From the NCBI GenBank assembly GCA_023213315.1, contig JAKCPI010004278.1:62001-126000 (forward strand): a stretch of 64,000 nt of DNA, given 5' to 3'. Under the pieces are notes generated by a model that searched no databases, had not been told where the DNA came from, and worked only from the letters and a program-made list of their open reading frames with translations. Positions within the stretch are counted from its first letter, which is position 1. Each line of letters starts with the position of its first letter. This stretch comes from Euborellia annulipes. Taxonomy: Eukaryota > Arthropoda > Insecta > Dermaptera > Anisolabididae. Made by a program: the position numbers and the translations under genes. Of this stretch, positions 41,406 to 51,627 are shown piece after piece.

Positions 41406-42170
41406 GCTTAGGCAACCTACTGTATGAAAATATTTAATGGAATTTAAGTATTAGTGTATTAAAAAGCCTTAATTATAATAAATTTGTAATTTATTAATCC
41501 CACAATACTTATTTTTTTTTTAAAAGAGCTTATAAATGAAGCTAAGTTTGATAAATTTTTCAAGTCTCCCGATAGATAAAAACGCAGATTTCAGTGCCTA
41601 ATTTTCAAAAATTTTTCCATACCCCCTAGATCTCCGGAAGTCGTCTGTCCGGATATGGCCTCCCCTAGGTATGATAATATTATTTAATAAATAAGAAATT
41701 ACATCTATAATATTTGAATCATTTATTTCAGAAACCAAATAAGTGCGCTTTTTTCAACTTTCGGAAAACTAAAGCTTGGGTTCTTTCTGAAATAAACGGA
41801 TTATTTTCAAGGCTGCCAAATAGCATTGCTGATATGGAACATTGGATAATTCTTCACTAAAAGATGTATTTACCTTTAAATTGTACAGTAGCACCAAAAA
41901 CACATTTTTTGATATTTTGTCCCTTAGGTGGTTTCTGAAATAAACGATTCGATAGTGGCACACCGAAAACAAATTGGTGGATCCGTGATTCAACTCCCGG
42001 CAGCACACCCTTACTTTTTTCGGGTATATGAATTAATAAATATTTAATTATATAATATTATTATTATTCGGGATATTTCAGTATACTTGATCATTTTTTT
42101 ACAATTGATCAATTTTTGATTTGCTCATGTTTTCTTGCAGGTCAACGATATATCGTTTATATATATATAT

Positions 42171-42792
42171 ATGCGAAGACAAGTTTTCTCGGGTTAAGTC
42201 GCGTGGGGTGCTGAGATTTACTCGACGTTTCGGCTCTCCTTTTGGAGCCATTTTCAAGAGAGAAGGAAGTTAGGAGGCAGTGGTGGAGGGGGGTTGTTTA
42301 CGGGGTCGCAGTCTTCCTGGTCCCCAGGTCAATTTGGTGGATGACTCAGAGGCGCGGATTGGTCTCTGAGAACTGGAGGAAGGTTGGGTGTGTGTAATTG
42401 TGTTCGGTTTAGGTTGACTACGGGGCCTCAATCTGCCTACTCCCCAAGTCGGTGTGTTGGTGGTGTGTTTGGTGGATGCCTCAGAGGTCTGGGTTTGTCT
42501 CTGAGGAATGGACAGTGGTTGGTTCTGTGTAATCGGGTTTGTGTTTGGTTTGGGTTGACTTTGGGGCCTCAATCTGCCTACTCCCCAAGTCGGGGTGTTA
42601 GCTCTTGGTTCCCGGGGTCTCAACCTGCCTACTCCCCAGGCCGAGAGTAACTGCGACCCCGTAAACAACCCCCCTCCACCACTGCCTCCTAACTTCCTTC
42701 TCTCTTGAAAATGGCTCCAAAAGGAGAGCCGAAACGTCGAGTAAATCTCAGCACCCCACGCGACTTAACCCGAGAAAACTTGTCTTCGCATA
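42171..42792. repeat. Fold-back with GC-rich tandem-repeat core
   Basis: Near-perfect 140-bp arms (42171-42311 and 42651-42792) carry tgcgaagacaag.., ctcgacgtttcgg and ccttctctcttgaaaatgg. The 339-bp core (42312-42650) has two units and parts of others of about 140 bp, each with ctcaatctgcctactcccc and ctcagaggtctgggtt. Confidence 0.92.
42270..42668 (-). CDS. Repetitive ORF inside the fold-back
   Basis: A 132-codon minus-strand frame starts and ends inside the fold-back arms. It contains the motif WGVGRLRP three times and the variant WGPGRLRP once, with SQPKPNT spacers. Codons are GC-rich against an AT-rich background. No family is recognised. It may be a piece of a retroelement or host repeat protein captured by the fold-back, or simply an open frame in a GC-rich tandem repeat whose period (about 140 bp) is not a clear sign of selection. 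Confidence 0.3.
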   Translation of the reverse strand: MFTGSQLLSAWGVGRLRPREPRANTPTWGVGRLRPQSQPKPNTNPITQNQPLSIPQRQTQTSEASTKHTTNTPTWGVGRLRPRSQPKPNTITHTQPSSSSQRPIRASESSTKLTWGPGRLRPRKQPPSTTAS

Positions 42793-42839
42793 CATCCGGT
42801 CGCGGAAACCTTCAAGAACATATATATATATATATATAT

Positions 42840-44057
42840 GGGTGATTCTACGCTATTTGAATTTTATTGGTCAGTGGAAAAAATATATGTTAAAATAATT
42901 ATATCATTGATACTGTATTCTTAAATAATAAAGAATATCGTGTTTTATTGGGGCCATTTAGTCAATTCACGATAACTGTTTCATTTTAGGAATAGTTGAA
43001 AATAGTCATAAATGTCAGTATTCTGGGTGTCCCATTTCTAGTTTTTTTACTAGTTTTGTTCGACATTCATTTATTTATTACTTGACATAATATTTTTTAC
43101 CATAATTATAAACATAAGTAAACCCCAAAACATAATTAATGAAAATACATTATAAAAGTATTTGTTATTATAAAAAAAATACTTGTTTTTACGTCACCTA
43201 AAACTGATGTCATCTATTCTGGAAAAATTAAAAGATAAAAATTTATCATAAAAACTGCCAAAGGATAACAATGACAATTGATAACAGGCGTAGTACAGTC
43301 TGAAGTAAGAAGCAAGCTAACGGCGTTGAGTATAATTCAAATAATATAGCTTTAGTTATTGTTGAATTGTCATAAAGTGTGTTTGGGCCAGTCGATGCAA
43401 TATTTATTCTGGTAAGTAAATCTCTTTATATTTTATCGTTACGTAACTCTACATATGTACAATGCAATGTTTATTGTATGTAAATGTCATGAATTACGTC
43501 GAAACTTTGGCAAGAAGGACGCTTATTGTTTTTTTTTAACGTAATGTGTGGTTTTGTCATTAGTTTGGCTGTCATTATTCAGGCACATCCAAGGGTTCGC
43601 ATCCCGTCTAATGCGACAAAAATTTATTTCAATTGGATTTAGCTATCAATCCAATTGAAATAAATAGATACGAGGTCTAAATGGCCTTCGATGCCAAAAA
43701 ATGGAATAAAAAAAAACTCTGTCAGGGAAAATACCCGCTCACGGATAGGGACGAAATTTTGTTTCCTTAATATCTTATAGCTATAATATGTATGTTTTTT
43801 TAATATTAATTCAGCTTTCATTATAAATAGTTGTCTGTCACTTTCCTAGCTTAATTTTCACAATTCTGCCAATAGTTTCATTCTTCAGGTAACATATTTC
43901 TTCTGGTGCTAATAAAACTCAAAAAAATTAAAATATCTTCTCGCCTTTATCATTACAGATACGAAAATAATGTCAACTAAGGAAATCATGAATATTAAAT
44001 TGAACAGAGTATATTTGGTTTCTGGACACAAAAAATCCAAATAGCGTAGAATCACCC
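42840..44057. mobile_element. Inverted-repeat element with GGGTGATTCTACG ends, 1218 bp
   Basis: Ends gggtgattctacgctattt / aaatagcgtagaatcaccc, about 19-20 bp, beside an (AT)n tract on the left and atata on the right. No transposase is visible. A SINE-B sits inside at 43588-43720. Confidence 0.8.
43588..43720 (+). mobile_element. SINE-B, 5' truncated
   Basis: Begins at box B (gggttcgcatccc), then body palindrome, tail ctaaatggccttcgatgcc and an A-rich end. Confidence 0.85.
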
Positions 44058-44663
44058 ATATACACTTTTTTTAGCTCAAATATTTCTCTACACTGGGGTG
44101 CGTTTAAAAGGTGGTGTTTAAGACTTTTTGGATTAAACAATACAATTGTTGTTCTGATACGAGTCATCAAACTAGTATTCGGATTAGCATATTATAAAAT
44201 TTGTACACGAATACAGTTCTTTATTAAGGTTAATTTGAATCCTAAACTAAATAAATATCACTCCTATTACCCACTACACTTCTAGTGTGCGCCACTGACT
44301 CTTCGCCCCTACAACATAAATTTGGCCCATTAGCATGGGGGGGACAGCTCTATGGGAAGAATGATTATAAGTTTTTAGTTGTCTGATATGTGGCTAGATG
44401 GCAATACTAGACTAGTTAAAAATTTATCCTGTAGAGTTCGTTCCATTCGCCAACAATATAACATTTTTTCATGAGTTTAAATAAACAAATAAAAAAAAAC
44501 ATTATAAATTTGAATTAAATAAAATTGTAACGTGCCCTACTCAATTAATCACACGCAATTATTGCCCTTCGCATTCTATATGCTCTACGTGTTTTTAAAA
44601 TGGGAAAGAAAGAAGTAAGTTCTTAATTATTTCATTATTTATTTATTTTTTTTTAAATATGTG

Positions 44664-45044
44664 CATAGGCGCCGGAACTGGGGGGGGGCAAGGGTACATT
44701 GCCCCCCCTGGCATCCTACAGGGGGGGCAAAATTTCTTTTTTATTTCATTTATTTTTAAAAATGATATATTTTTACTTTTGAAAAATAAAATTTTCTAAA
44801 TTAAAAAAAATTAAAAGAGTAAGAAATTCATTTTTTCCAAATTTTTTCCAAATATTTTTGATAAAATCACTACCAAATTTTTTAAAATATTAATTTTATT
44901 AAAATATGGATTTTATTTAAATTTTTTAAAGTTTTATAGTAGATTTGTTTTTGTTTTATAATATTTTAACATATTAAATTATTTTAATTTTCTAAAAAAA
45001 ATTTTTTTGCCCCCCCCTGACTCAAATTCGTTCCGGCGCCCCTG
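44664..45044. mobile_element. hAT-like MITE, family G, 381 bp
   Basis: Same ends as 37875-38265, exact 8-bp duplication aatatgtg (44656-44663, 45045-45052). The two copies differ mainly by a short deletion in the G/C-rich left part and single bases. Confidence 0.95.
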
Positions 45045-45219
45045 AATATGTGACCGTCCACAATGGGGTTTTTAAATTACCCCCTCCCAAAAAAAAAACA
45101 GTGGGGAACCCTGAAAAATATTCTATTCATCAGAATCAATGTATTTTATATAAAAAATTTGAAAAAAAACAAGACTTTAAACTCATTTTTCTCAAAACTA
45201 ATATATAATCGTAATCCAG

Positions 45220-45570
45220 TTTCGATGCATTGTCAAGGGATGCTTTACAAAATACTTGCCTGAAAAGATATGGGGTAAATTATTTTGTTTTCCTGCAAAA
45301 GAAACGCTTCTCCGCCAGTGTCTTCAAAATCTAGATCTAAACGAATTAATTTCATTTACTGCAAGACAGATTAATAACAGAGGATATAGGGTTTGCCAAC
45401 GGCATTTCAATGACACCCAATTCCAAAATAATTTACAACTTAAGCTTCTCAAGCAAGTTATTCCTCCACCGATTTGTTGTTACACTGTGCAAGAAGAAAA
45501 AATACACGCAACATCCAAGCCAAACAATCTACTGGGAGTTAATTTTTTTTTATTCGGTGAAACCTCCTAA
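45220..45570 (+). pseudogene. THAP-domain exon, transposase remnant
   Basis: From a possible acceptor (atccag, ends 45219) the frame reads FRCIVKGCFTKYLPEKIW, then LFCFPAKETLLRQCLQNL, then RVCQRHFNDTQFQNN, then LLKQVIPPP. This is the THAP layout: Cys-X4-Cys, the FCFP motif, Cys-X2-His and a C-terminal proline. The frame stops at 45568-45570. A following open stretch at 45622-45760 (IKEEKNLDYIDDNVQEEEE) could be the next exon. No catalytic domain is seen, so the gene is broken. Zinc-dependent, sequence-specific DNA binding is known for the family. Confidence 0.7.
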
Positions 45571-45876
45571 TTTTCTAAACAAAATAATAAAAAAATTTTT
45601 GCCAATTTACTTGTAGATTTCTTGCACCCTTCAAATAAAGGAATAATTAAAGAGGAGAAAAATCTAGACTACATAGATGACAATGTCCAAGAAGAGGAAG
45701 AGGCAACACTGAAAACATCCACGCCCAGCCTTTGCAGATTAATTATAATTTTTTTACAATTTGCAATAAATTTTTTTAACACTAATTTCTCTTTTTTTCA
45801 TTTATTGTTCATTTTCAAATAATTGTTTTAATCTTTTTTTTTATTTTATCATACCGATAAACATATATATTAATAT

Positions 45877-46140
45877 CAAGGGCGGATAGAGGGGGGGGGG
45901 CAAAGGATTTAATTACCCCCCCGAGATTTGAAAAAAATACTTTTTTTCAAAAATAAATTTATTTTTAATGAAAAATTTTAAAAATTAACACTTAAAAATT
46001 TGATTTGTATTTATATTCTGGCAAACAAGTGCAGAATAAGCCTTTAAATTACCGAAATGAAGAAAAAATTGCGTGCTGTGCGACCAGTCACACCAGATTA
46101 CCCCCGTTTCCCCCGAGAAACACCTCTGGATCCGCCCTTG
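45877..46140. mobile_element. hAT-like MITE, family L, 264 bp
   Basis: Ends caagggcggat / atccgcccttg, exact 8-bp duplication attaatat (45869-45876, 46141-46148). Same length and interior as 19654-19917. Near the right end it contains the R1 end phrase (gctgtgcgaccagtcacacc). Confidence 0.94.
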
Positions 46141-46192
46141 ATTAATATACAGAAAATATTGAATAAATATCAAAAATTCAATACGAATTGGA

Positions 46193-46389
46193 CAGGGGCG
46201 GATTAAAGGGGGGGGCGAGGGGGCGATCGCCCCCCCCCCCCCCGAGAAGAAATTCACAATGTTATAAAAACTAGTAATCTAAAGAAATTATGATTTCCAG
46301 GCTTTAATTTCCAATTGCATTTGTTACCAAACAATATAAATAAATAGGAAATGGGTCTAAATGGCCATAGATGCCCACAAAGTCCTTAA

Positions 46390-46425
<36 letters not shown>

Positions 46426-46460
46426 GCCCCCCCCGACAAAATTGCATTAATCCGCCACTG
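46193..46460. mobile_element. hAT-like MITE, family K, 268 bp
   Basis: Ends caggggcggattaa / ttaatccgccactg, exact 8-bp duplication gaattgga (46185-46192, 46461-46468). Inverse of 30970-31223, with an A31 run (about 46393-46423) that is shorter there. Confidence 0.94.
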
Positions 46461-46531
46461 GAATTGGACGAAGTTTTCCTGTGCAACTATCACATCAGTA
46501 TTTGAAACAAATTAAATTTTTCGTGCACTTT

Positions 46532-46722
46532 TTTTTTTTTTAATTTATTTAAGGTCTTTTTCGGCATCTAAGGTGATTTAGACCCCATCCCTATTAATTT
46601 CAAATGATTAGTAGCCAATTCAAATTAAATAAATTTTTCTCGCTTGGGACGGGACGCGAACTCGGGACCTTAGGCACGAGAAGCTAATGTCTTCTCTCTG
46701 AGCCACGGGTCTCCCGCGCAAA
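46532..46722 (-). mobile_element. SINE-B variant with a different head
   Basis: Minus-strand tail ttttcggcatctaaggtgattt and body as in SINE-B. The tRNA-like head (ggctcagagagaagacattagcttctcg; box B complement gcgaactcggg) differs from other copies. Confidence 0.7.
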
Positions 46723-46918
46723 ATAATAGGTCGACACGCGTATAGAGGGCGCTAAACTTATAAACAATTTTTAACATGGAGCTGTCCCATCTTGATTGTA
46801 TGATCTGTGCCCATTAGCTATCAACCAGATCCAGATGAAAGAGACCTTGGCTGCCGAAAAAAAATTAAAAAAAAAAAAAAATTGGGCTCGCCTTGACATA
46901 ATCCAGGGATCGCCACTG

Positions 46919-47169
46919 GGATTAATTTTGTTTTTTAAATAATTTTATTGCTTTGAAAAAAGAAAATACTAACTTTTAAAAGACATGTGAATTTATTTTT
47001 TTTTTAAATAATTAAAAGAAAAATAAAAATTTATATAAAAAATTATTCTAGATTATTTTTTAAAGTTACAATAATTTATTTTATAAAAATTTTTTTTTCC
47101 CTCTTGGAAATTTTTTATATGATTAATTGTCAAAGAGTTTGTTGTCCATTTTGGCAGCTTCTCTGATCT
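46919..47169. other. AT-rich spacer, no gene
   Basis: Nothing recognised. Confidence 0.35.
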
Positions 47170-47625
47170 GGAAAAATTTTACATTTGGTTACCATGGCAA
47201 CCATTTCTCCCATCTTTCCTATGGAGTACAAGAGTAGTGGTCTTGAGAAGATTTCAATGACAAAATGAGAATATACATTTTAAAGAGAATATAAAAAGTA
47301 ATTGATTTTTGAATTTAAAAAAAAATCGTTGGAGCGAATTTAGAGAAAAAGTCCATCAGTAACGTGCTAGTACTCTTTGGTCGATTTTGATCAAAAGCTT
47401 CGTGCCTAATTTAAATATAAAATTTCAACCTCCTAGCTCTTTTCGTTCTTCTGATATTTTGTTCACACACAGACAGACCATGTTGCGAAAACCACTTTTT
47501 TGGATTCAGGGGACCTCAAAACGTGTCAAAATCAAAATCTCGACATCGAATTTTTGACATGAATCCAATACTTTCTCTATATTTTAACATATATATATAT
47601 ATATAGAGGTAAGAGAAAGTAAAAA
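47170..47625 (+). repeat. R1 copy, 5' truncated
   Basis: Co-linear with 18765-19265: ggttaccatggcaaccattt, gcgaatttagag, agtccatcagtaa, ggggacctcaaaacgtg, and right end ggtaagagaaagt at 47611-47623. Confidence 0.8.
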
Positions 47626-48904
47626 ATGGACTTTAGCCTAAAGGCGGGAAAGTAAAAGAAAAACATTGAAATCGCAAAGTTCTAAAGTTTAACCAAACTA
47701 ATATTTATAGATAGAAATAACATATCACAAAATAAATATCTAATCTATTGATAAAATGAAAATAATTTGAAATCAGGCGGTTATAACAAAGCATTCAGCC
47801 AATCGCATTTTGACTTCAGCTCACTAGACTGATATTAGCAACAAATTTGGTCCAAGACCTGCTTCCTGTTTTACATATGTTCACGTCTCTTAACAATTTT
47901 AAATTCGTATCATAGATAATAGATTCGTATTTTATGGAATCGAAGTGTGGATCGAATTCCTCTCATGTTCATTCTCCAAATAATTAAAAATGTTTAATAA
48001 TCAAGAAGAAATCTGTGAAATACATTCTTCAGAAAAGACATCCATGAAATGGGCGATATAGCCGTATGTTAAGAGGTAAACATAATTGATACTTTTTCTT
48101 TTTTACTTTTATTTAAAATTTCATTAACATGTTTCATTTCAATATATTATAAAGATCTTTTGCTTACCTATTTCTTTAAATTACTTATTTGGTTATTCTA
48201 TAAACTTCAATTAGGCAAAAGTTGATTATTTTTATTATAATAAAAAAACGATTAAATTTTATAATATATATAAGTAAAGAACCTGTATTTATTAAATTTT
48301 AGGCCATAAAGAGGTCTTGAAAAACGCATTCTACAAATTAAAAAAAAAAAAAAAATTTATATATAAATTCACCAACACCTGACGAAGCAAACTTTTATAT
48401 ATTACTATAAAAACTTTGGTGTAAGTATTTAGGATTAGGCTAAATATAAATTAAAAATGTTCATGTTGATTTATAAGCCATATTTGGAGTTTCTATTTAA
48501 CTAAATCTATATAAATAATTCGCTAATGTCCGTCTGTCTCTCTGTCTGTCACGCTCTATTTAGGCAACAAATTTTATCAGCAAAAAGAGGCCCTTCTAGG
48601 GATTACAGGAATATTATTTTCATCCCGCAATTTTTTATAAATTATTTTTATTCACGTCCTCTATTAATATCAGTAAGATTTGACCAAGAAAGAAACTACT
48701 AAATTTTCAAATTAATTTAATTATATACTGGTCTACACTAAAAACATTCTATTTAACATTATCTATGCTATTTAACTTAAAAGTTAGAAAGGATTTAATG
48801 AACAAAGGTTGAAAAAAAAAATAGAATCCAACCCCCAATATATATATAAAATTTCTCTTAATATACCCGTAATTTTATTATTTTTTTTTTTAGTAAACAG
48901 TCAC
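47626..48904. other. AT-rich, no gene
   Basis: No coding sequence or structured repeat seen. Confidence 0.4.
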
Positions 48905-49120
48905 TGAGGAGGCGATTAGCCGAGGGGATAAAGCAGTTAAGCTTATAATCCTGCGTTGAATTCAACTCGAGTTCAAATCCACCTCATGGCAATAAATTAT
49001 CCAACTCTATTTGAGATGCCTTCTCCTGAGGAAGGAAACGTATCATTCCCATGAAAGTTACTCTTCAGAGTAACCACAACGTGTCAAGGCTGACACTAAT
49101 GACTGAGAAGTCATTGAAGA
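48905..49120 (+). mobile_element. SINE-C copy (tRNA-derived)
   Basis: Head with box A tagccgaggggataaagc and box B gagttcaaatcc, like a Ser/Leu tRNA. Body with cctcctgaggaagg-type sequence, then ggttac..cgtgtcaag..tgacactaatgactgag. Nearly identical to 50156-50385 apart from a short deletion. Confidence 0.85.
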
Positions 49121-49495
49121 AATTTTTTTGAAGAAATATCCAATAAAAATAAAAGTGAGGGCAAGAATACTAAAACTTTAGAAGGTATTATTTTTATTTT
49201 TCCTTTTTAACAACCATCATATATAAAAACTCATGAATAAACATAAATTTATAAATTGTAGCAGCAGCTTTCCTCGTCGAATTAACAGATGGACGGTTAG
49301 GATATAAAATAAAAGATTATTATTCTTCTATTTTTTATTTTTAGTTTTTTCAGCCAACTGACTTGTACAATTTCCAGTTTCGACTAGATAGTCATCATCA
49401 GGGCCTGTAGTTTAAAGAAAACAATCTTAATTTATATTTTTACATTCAACTATCAAGATCAAAATTTCCTTATATGATAAAATTTTTTAAACGTC

Positions 49496-49632
49496 ATCAT
49501 TAGCATACCACTCACCTTAAAACAATGAGAACAAATCTTATGGTTGATCTTGGTTGATCATGGGTGATCTTATGGTTGAGAAACCATAAGATTTGTTCTC
49601 ATTGTTTTAAGGTGAGTGGTATGCTAATGATT
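49496..49632. repeat. Inner palindrome with 50-bp arms
   Basis: atcattagcataccactcacc..caaatcttatggtt pairs with its inverse; loop 49546-49580 repeats gatcttggttgatc-like words. Confidence 0.9.
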
Positions 49633-50155
49633 CGTTGAATATATTGCTCTGTTTCTGTTGCCATTGTGAATTTGAGGTATGATAGTTGAAGAAAGCAAAC
49701 AGATTTTTATTTTTCAGAATAATTTATTTAATCTAATGGCGATCGATTTCGTCACGGGGACATCGTCAGGCCAGCGTTATTAAAAAATATAATATATATA
49801 TATGTAGATTTATAATTGATGGAATTTTGATCATTGCATAAAAATTTGAAGTTATAAGAGAATCAAATTAACGAGAGAAGAGAAAATGACTTAGACATTT
49901 CTCTTCTCTCGTTAATTTGATTCTCTTATATCTTCAAGATTTTTATGCAATGATCAAAATTCCATCAATTATAAATCTACATATATATATATATTATATT
50001 TTTTAATAACGCTGGCCCTGACGATGTCCCCGTGACGAAATCGATCGCCATTAGATTAAATAAATTATTCTGAAAAATAAAAATCTGTTTGCTTTCTTCA
50101 ACTATCATACCTCAAATTCACAATGGCAACAGAACAGAGCAATATATTCAACGAA
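49631..50155. repeat. Inner palindrome with about 260-bp arms
   Basis: ttcgttgaatatattgctctg at 49631 pairs with the inverse ending 50155. The arms include ggcgatcgatttcgtcacgg / ccgtgacgaaatcgatcgcc. The centre is near 49893 (gagagaagagaaa..ttctcttctctc). Confidence 0.92.
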
Positions 50156-50385
50156 CGGAGGCGATTAGCCGAGGGGATAAAGCAGTTAAGCTTATAATCC
50201 TGAGTTGAATAGAACTCGAGTTCAAATCCACCTCATGGCAATAAATTATCCAACTCTATTTGAGATGCCTCCTCCTGAGGAAGGAAACGGGAACCCACCT
50301 CAGTATCATTCCCATGAGAGTTACTCTTCAGAGTAACCACAACGTGTCAAGTCTGACACTAATGACTGAGAAGAAGGAAGAATGC
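50156..50385 (+). mobile_element. SINE-C copy inside the nested fold-back
   Basis: Full tRNA-like head and body as at 48905-49120, including the gggaacccacctcagtatc segment missing there. Confidence 0.85.
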
Positions 50386-50638
50386 TAATGATGACGTTTA
50401 AAAAATTTTATCATATAAGGAAATTTTGATCTTGATAGTTGAATGTAAAAATATAAATTAAGATTGTTTTCTTTAAACTACAGGCCCTGATGATGACTAT
50501 CTAGTCGAAACTGGAAATTGTACAAGTCCAGTTGGCTGAAAAAACTAAAAATAAAAAATAGAATAATAATCTTTTATTTTATATCCTAACCGTCCATCTG
50601 TTAATTCGACGAGGAAAGCTGCTGCTACAATTTATAAA

Positions 50639-51627
50639 TATATTGTACTCGTCTGAGAATCGAAATTTAATTTCAAAATAAACATAAAATAAATCTTTTT
50701 TTTTTTTTTTTTTTTTTTTTTCAGAAATCCAAGAAGCACATAGTTTTAATTTTTGGGAAACAGGAAAACAGTATCTTCCTTGGATCGATGATTCTACCCT
50801 CACCGTCACTAGATTATAGAAGAAGCGTGTCTGCATTTTCTCTCTTCAATAGGTATTATCATGGTCAATGCTCGGCCGAATTAAAATCAATTATCCCACC
50901 CCATGCAACATATACACGAAACACAAGGAGGCATCGTCCCAGCATCCCTATACTGTTCAGATCTCGAATAACAGAACTAGTCAACTTTCTTTATCCCCAA
51001 GACCTTCCGTGAATGGAACAAGCTCCCCAGGCTTTCAAGTCTAATCTCAACAGGCATCTTCTCAGTTGAGTTCTCCTCCCTTTTTGAAAAAATTCAGAGT
51101 ATTAGTAAAGATCTTCATGATGTGGAAGTATGTGCCTGTAACCTGCATAAAAAAAAAACATTAAATTTTTCGAACGGGTGGTTTCTTCTAAAAAAGTTTT
51201 TTTTCTTTCTCTTACCTATATATGTATATGTTAATATACATATATATAGAGAGAAAATATTGATTTTGTGTCAAAAATTCGATGTCGAGATGTGCCTGTA
51301 ATTAAAATCCTGTATATTTATTCCTTACTTGAAGAATTAAATTTTGGAAACGGGTGGTTTTCTTCTAAAACAGACAAGCACAGAACACAACCTTTGATTA
51401 CGATTAAAAAAGAGAAAGTTGTGTTCTTTGCGACCAGTCACACCAGATTTTTTGCGTCGACATATGTTTAGTTTCAGCCGATATATTACAATTCAAGATG
51501 TAAAATTTATAAAGAGAAAAAATATATATGGTAACCATTTCTCCTATCTTTCCAATAAAGTACAAGACTAAAGTAGACTTAAAACAATTTTGAGAGCAAA
51601 ATGACAATATACATTTTAAAGAGCATC
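50639..51627. other. Mixed repeat debris, no intact gene
   Basis: R1 end on the minus strand at 51211-51290 (ctttctcttacctatatatg), plus R1 pieces at 51370-51625 (cgattaaaaaagagaaagttgtg, accagtcacaccag). The ORF at 50788-51012 (SLDYRRSVSAFSLFNRYYHG) resembles the C-terminal LFNRYYHGQCSAEL phrase I associate with non-LTR retrotransposon tails, which would make it a Jockey-like 3' remnant; tentative. Confidence 0.4.

Larger units (their letters stand above)
44334..46809. mobile_element. Probable P-like transposon relic, 2476 bp
   Basis: Bounded by the exact 8-bp duplication cccattag (44326-44333, 46810-46817). Joining the flanks restores sequence co-linear with 2070-2100 of the related hAT-like copy, an independent empty-site test. 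The ends share an inverted block (gggacagctc..aagttt at 44340-44375 and 46752-46787), though the right end has about 15 extra bases outside it. It carries a THAP domain at 45220-45480, the DNA-binding module of P-element transposases, which also make 8-bp TSDs. Three MITEs and a SINE-B are nested inside. Confidence 0.65.
40666..46918 (-). mobile_element. Second copy of the 2.1 kb hAT-like element, heavily interrupted
   Basis: Reverse-oriented relative of 1957-4082. Matching blocks: 40666-40700 (right terminus), 41575-41690, 42060-42125, 44100-44333 and 46810-46918 (left terminus, cgccactg). It lacks both the SINE-B and the fold-back of the first copy. Insertions at 40979-41405, 42171-42792, 42840-44057 and 44334-46809 account for most of the extra length. 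No matching 8-bp flanks are seen, so one end may be altered. Confidence 0.7.
49248..50638. repeat. Nested fold-back complex
   Basis: Outer arms 49248-49506 and 50382-50638 are almost perfect inverses (tttataaattgtagcagc.. / ..gctgctacaatttataaa). Between them lie a second palindrome (49496-49632), a third (49631-50155) and a SINE-C (50156-50385). Confidence 0.92.

Noticed and set aside
40834..41415. 193-codon minus-strand ORF
   Set aside because: It runs through both termini of the MITE 40979-41405 and its TSD and has no domain; a chance frame in a GC-richer insertion.
42312..42650. CRISPR-like repeat array
   Set aside because: Repeats are long, adjacent and diverged with no unique spacers, in a eukaryotic fold-back.
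44334..46809. Treating the two cccattag words as chance
   Set aside because: Rejected because joining the flanks rebuilds sequence co-linear with 2070-2100 of the related copy, which chance would not give.
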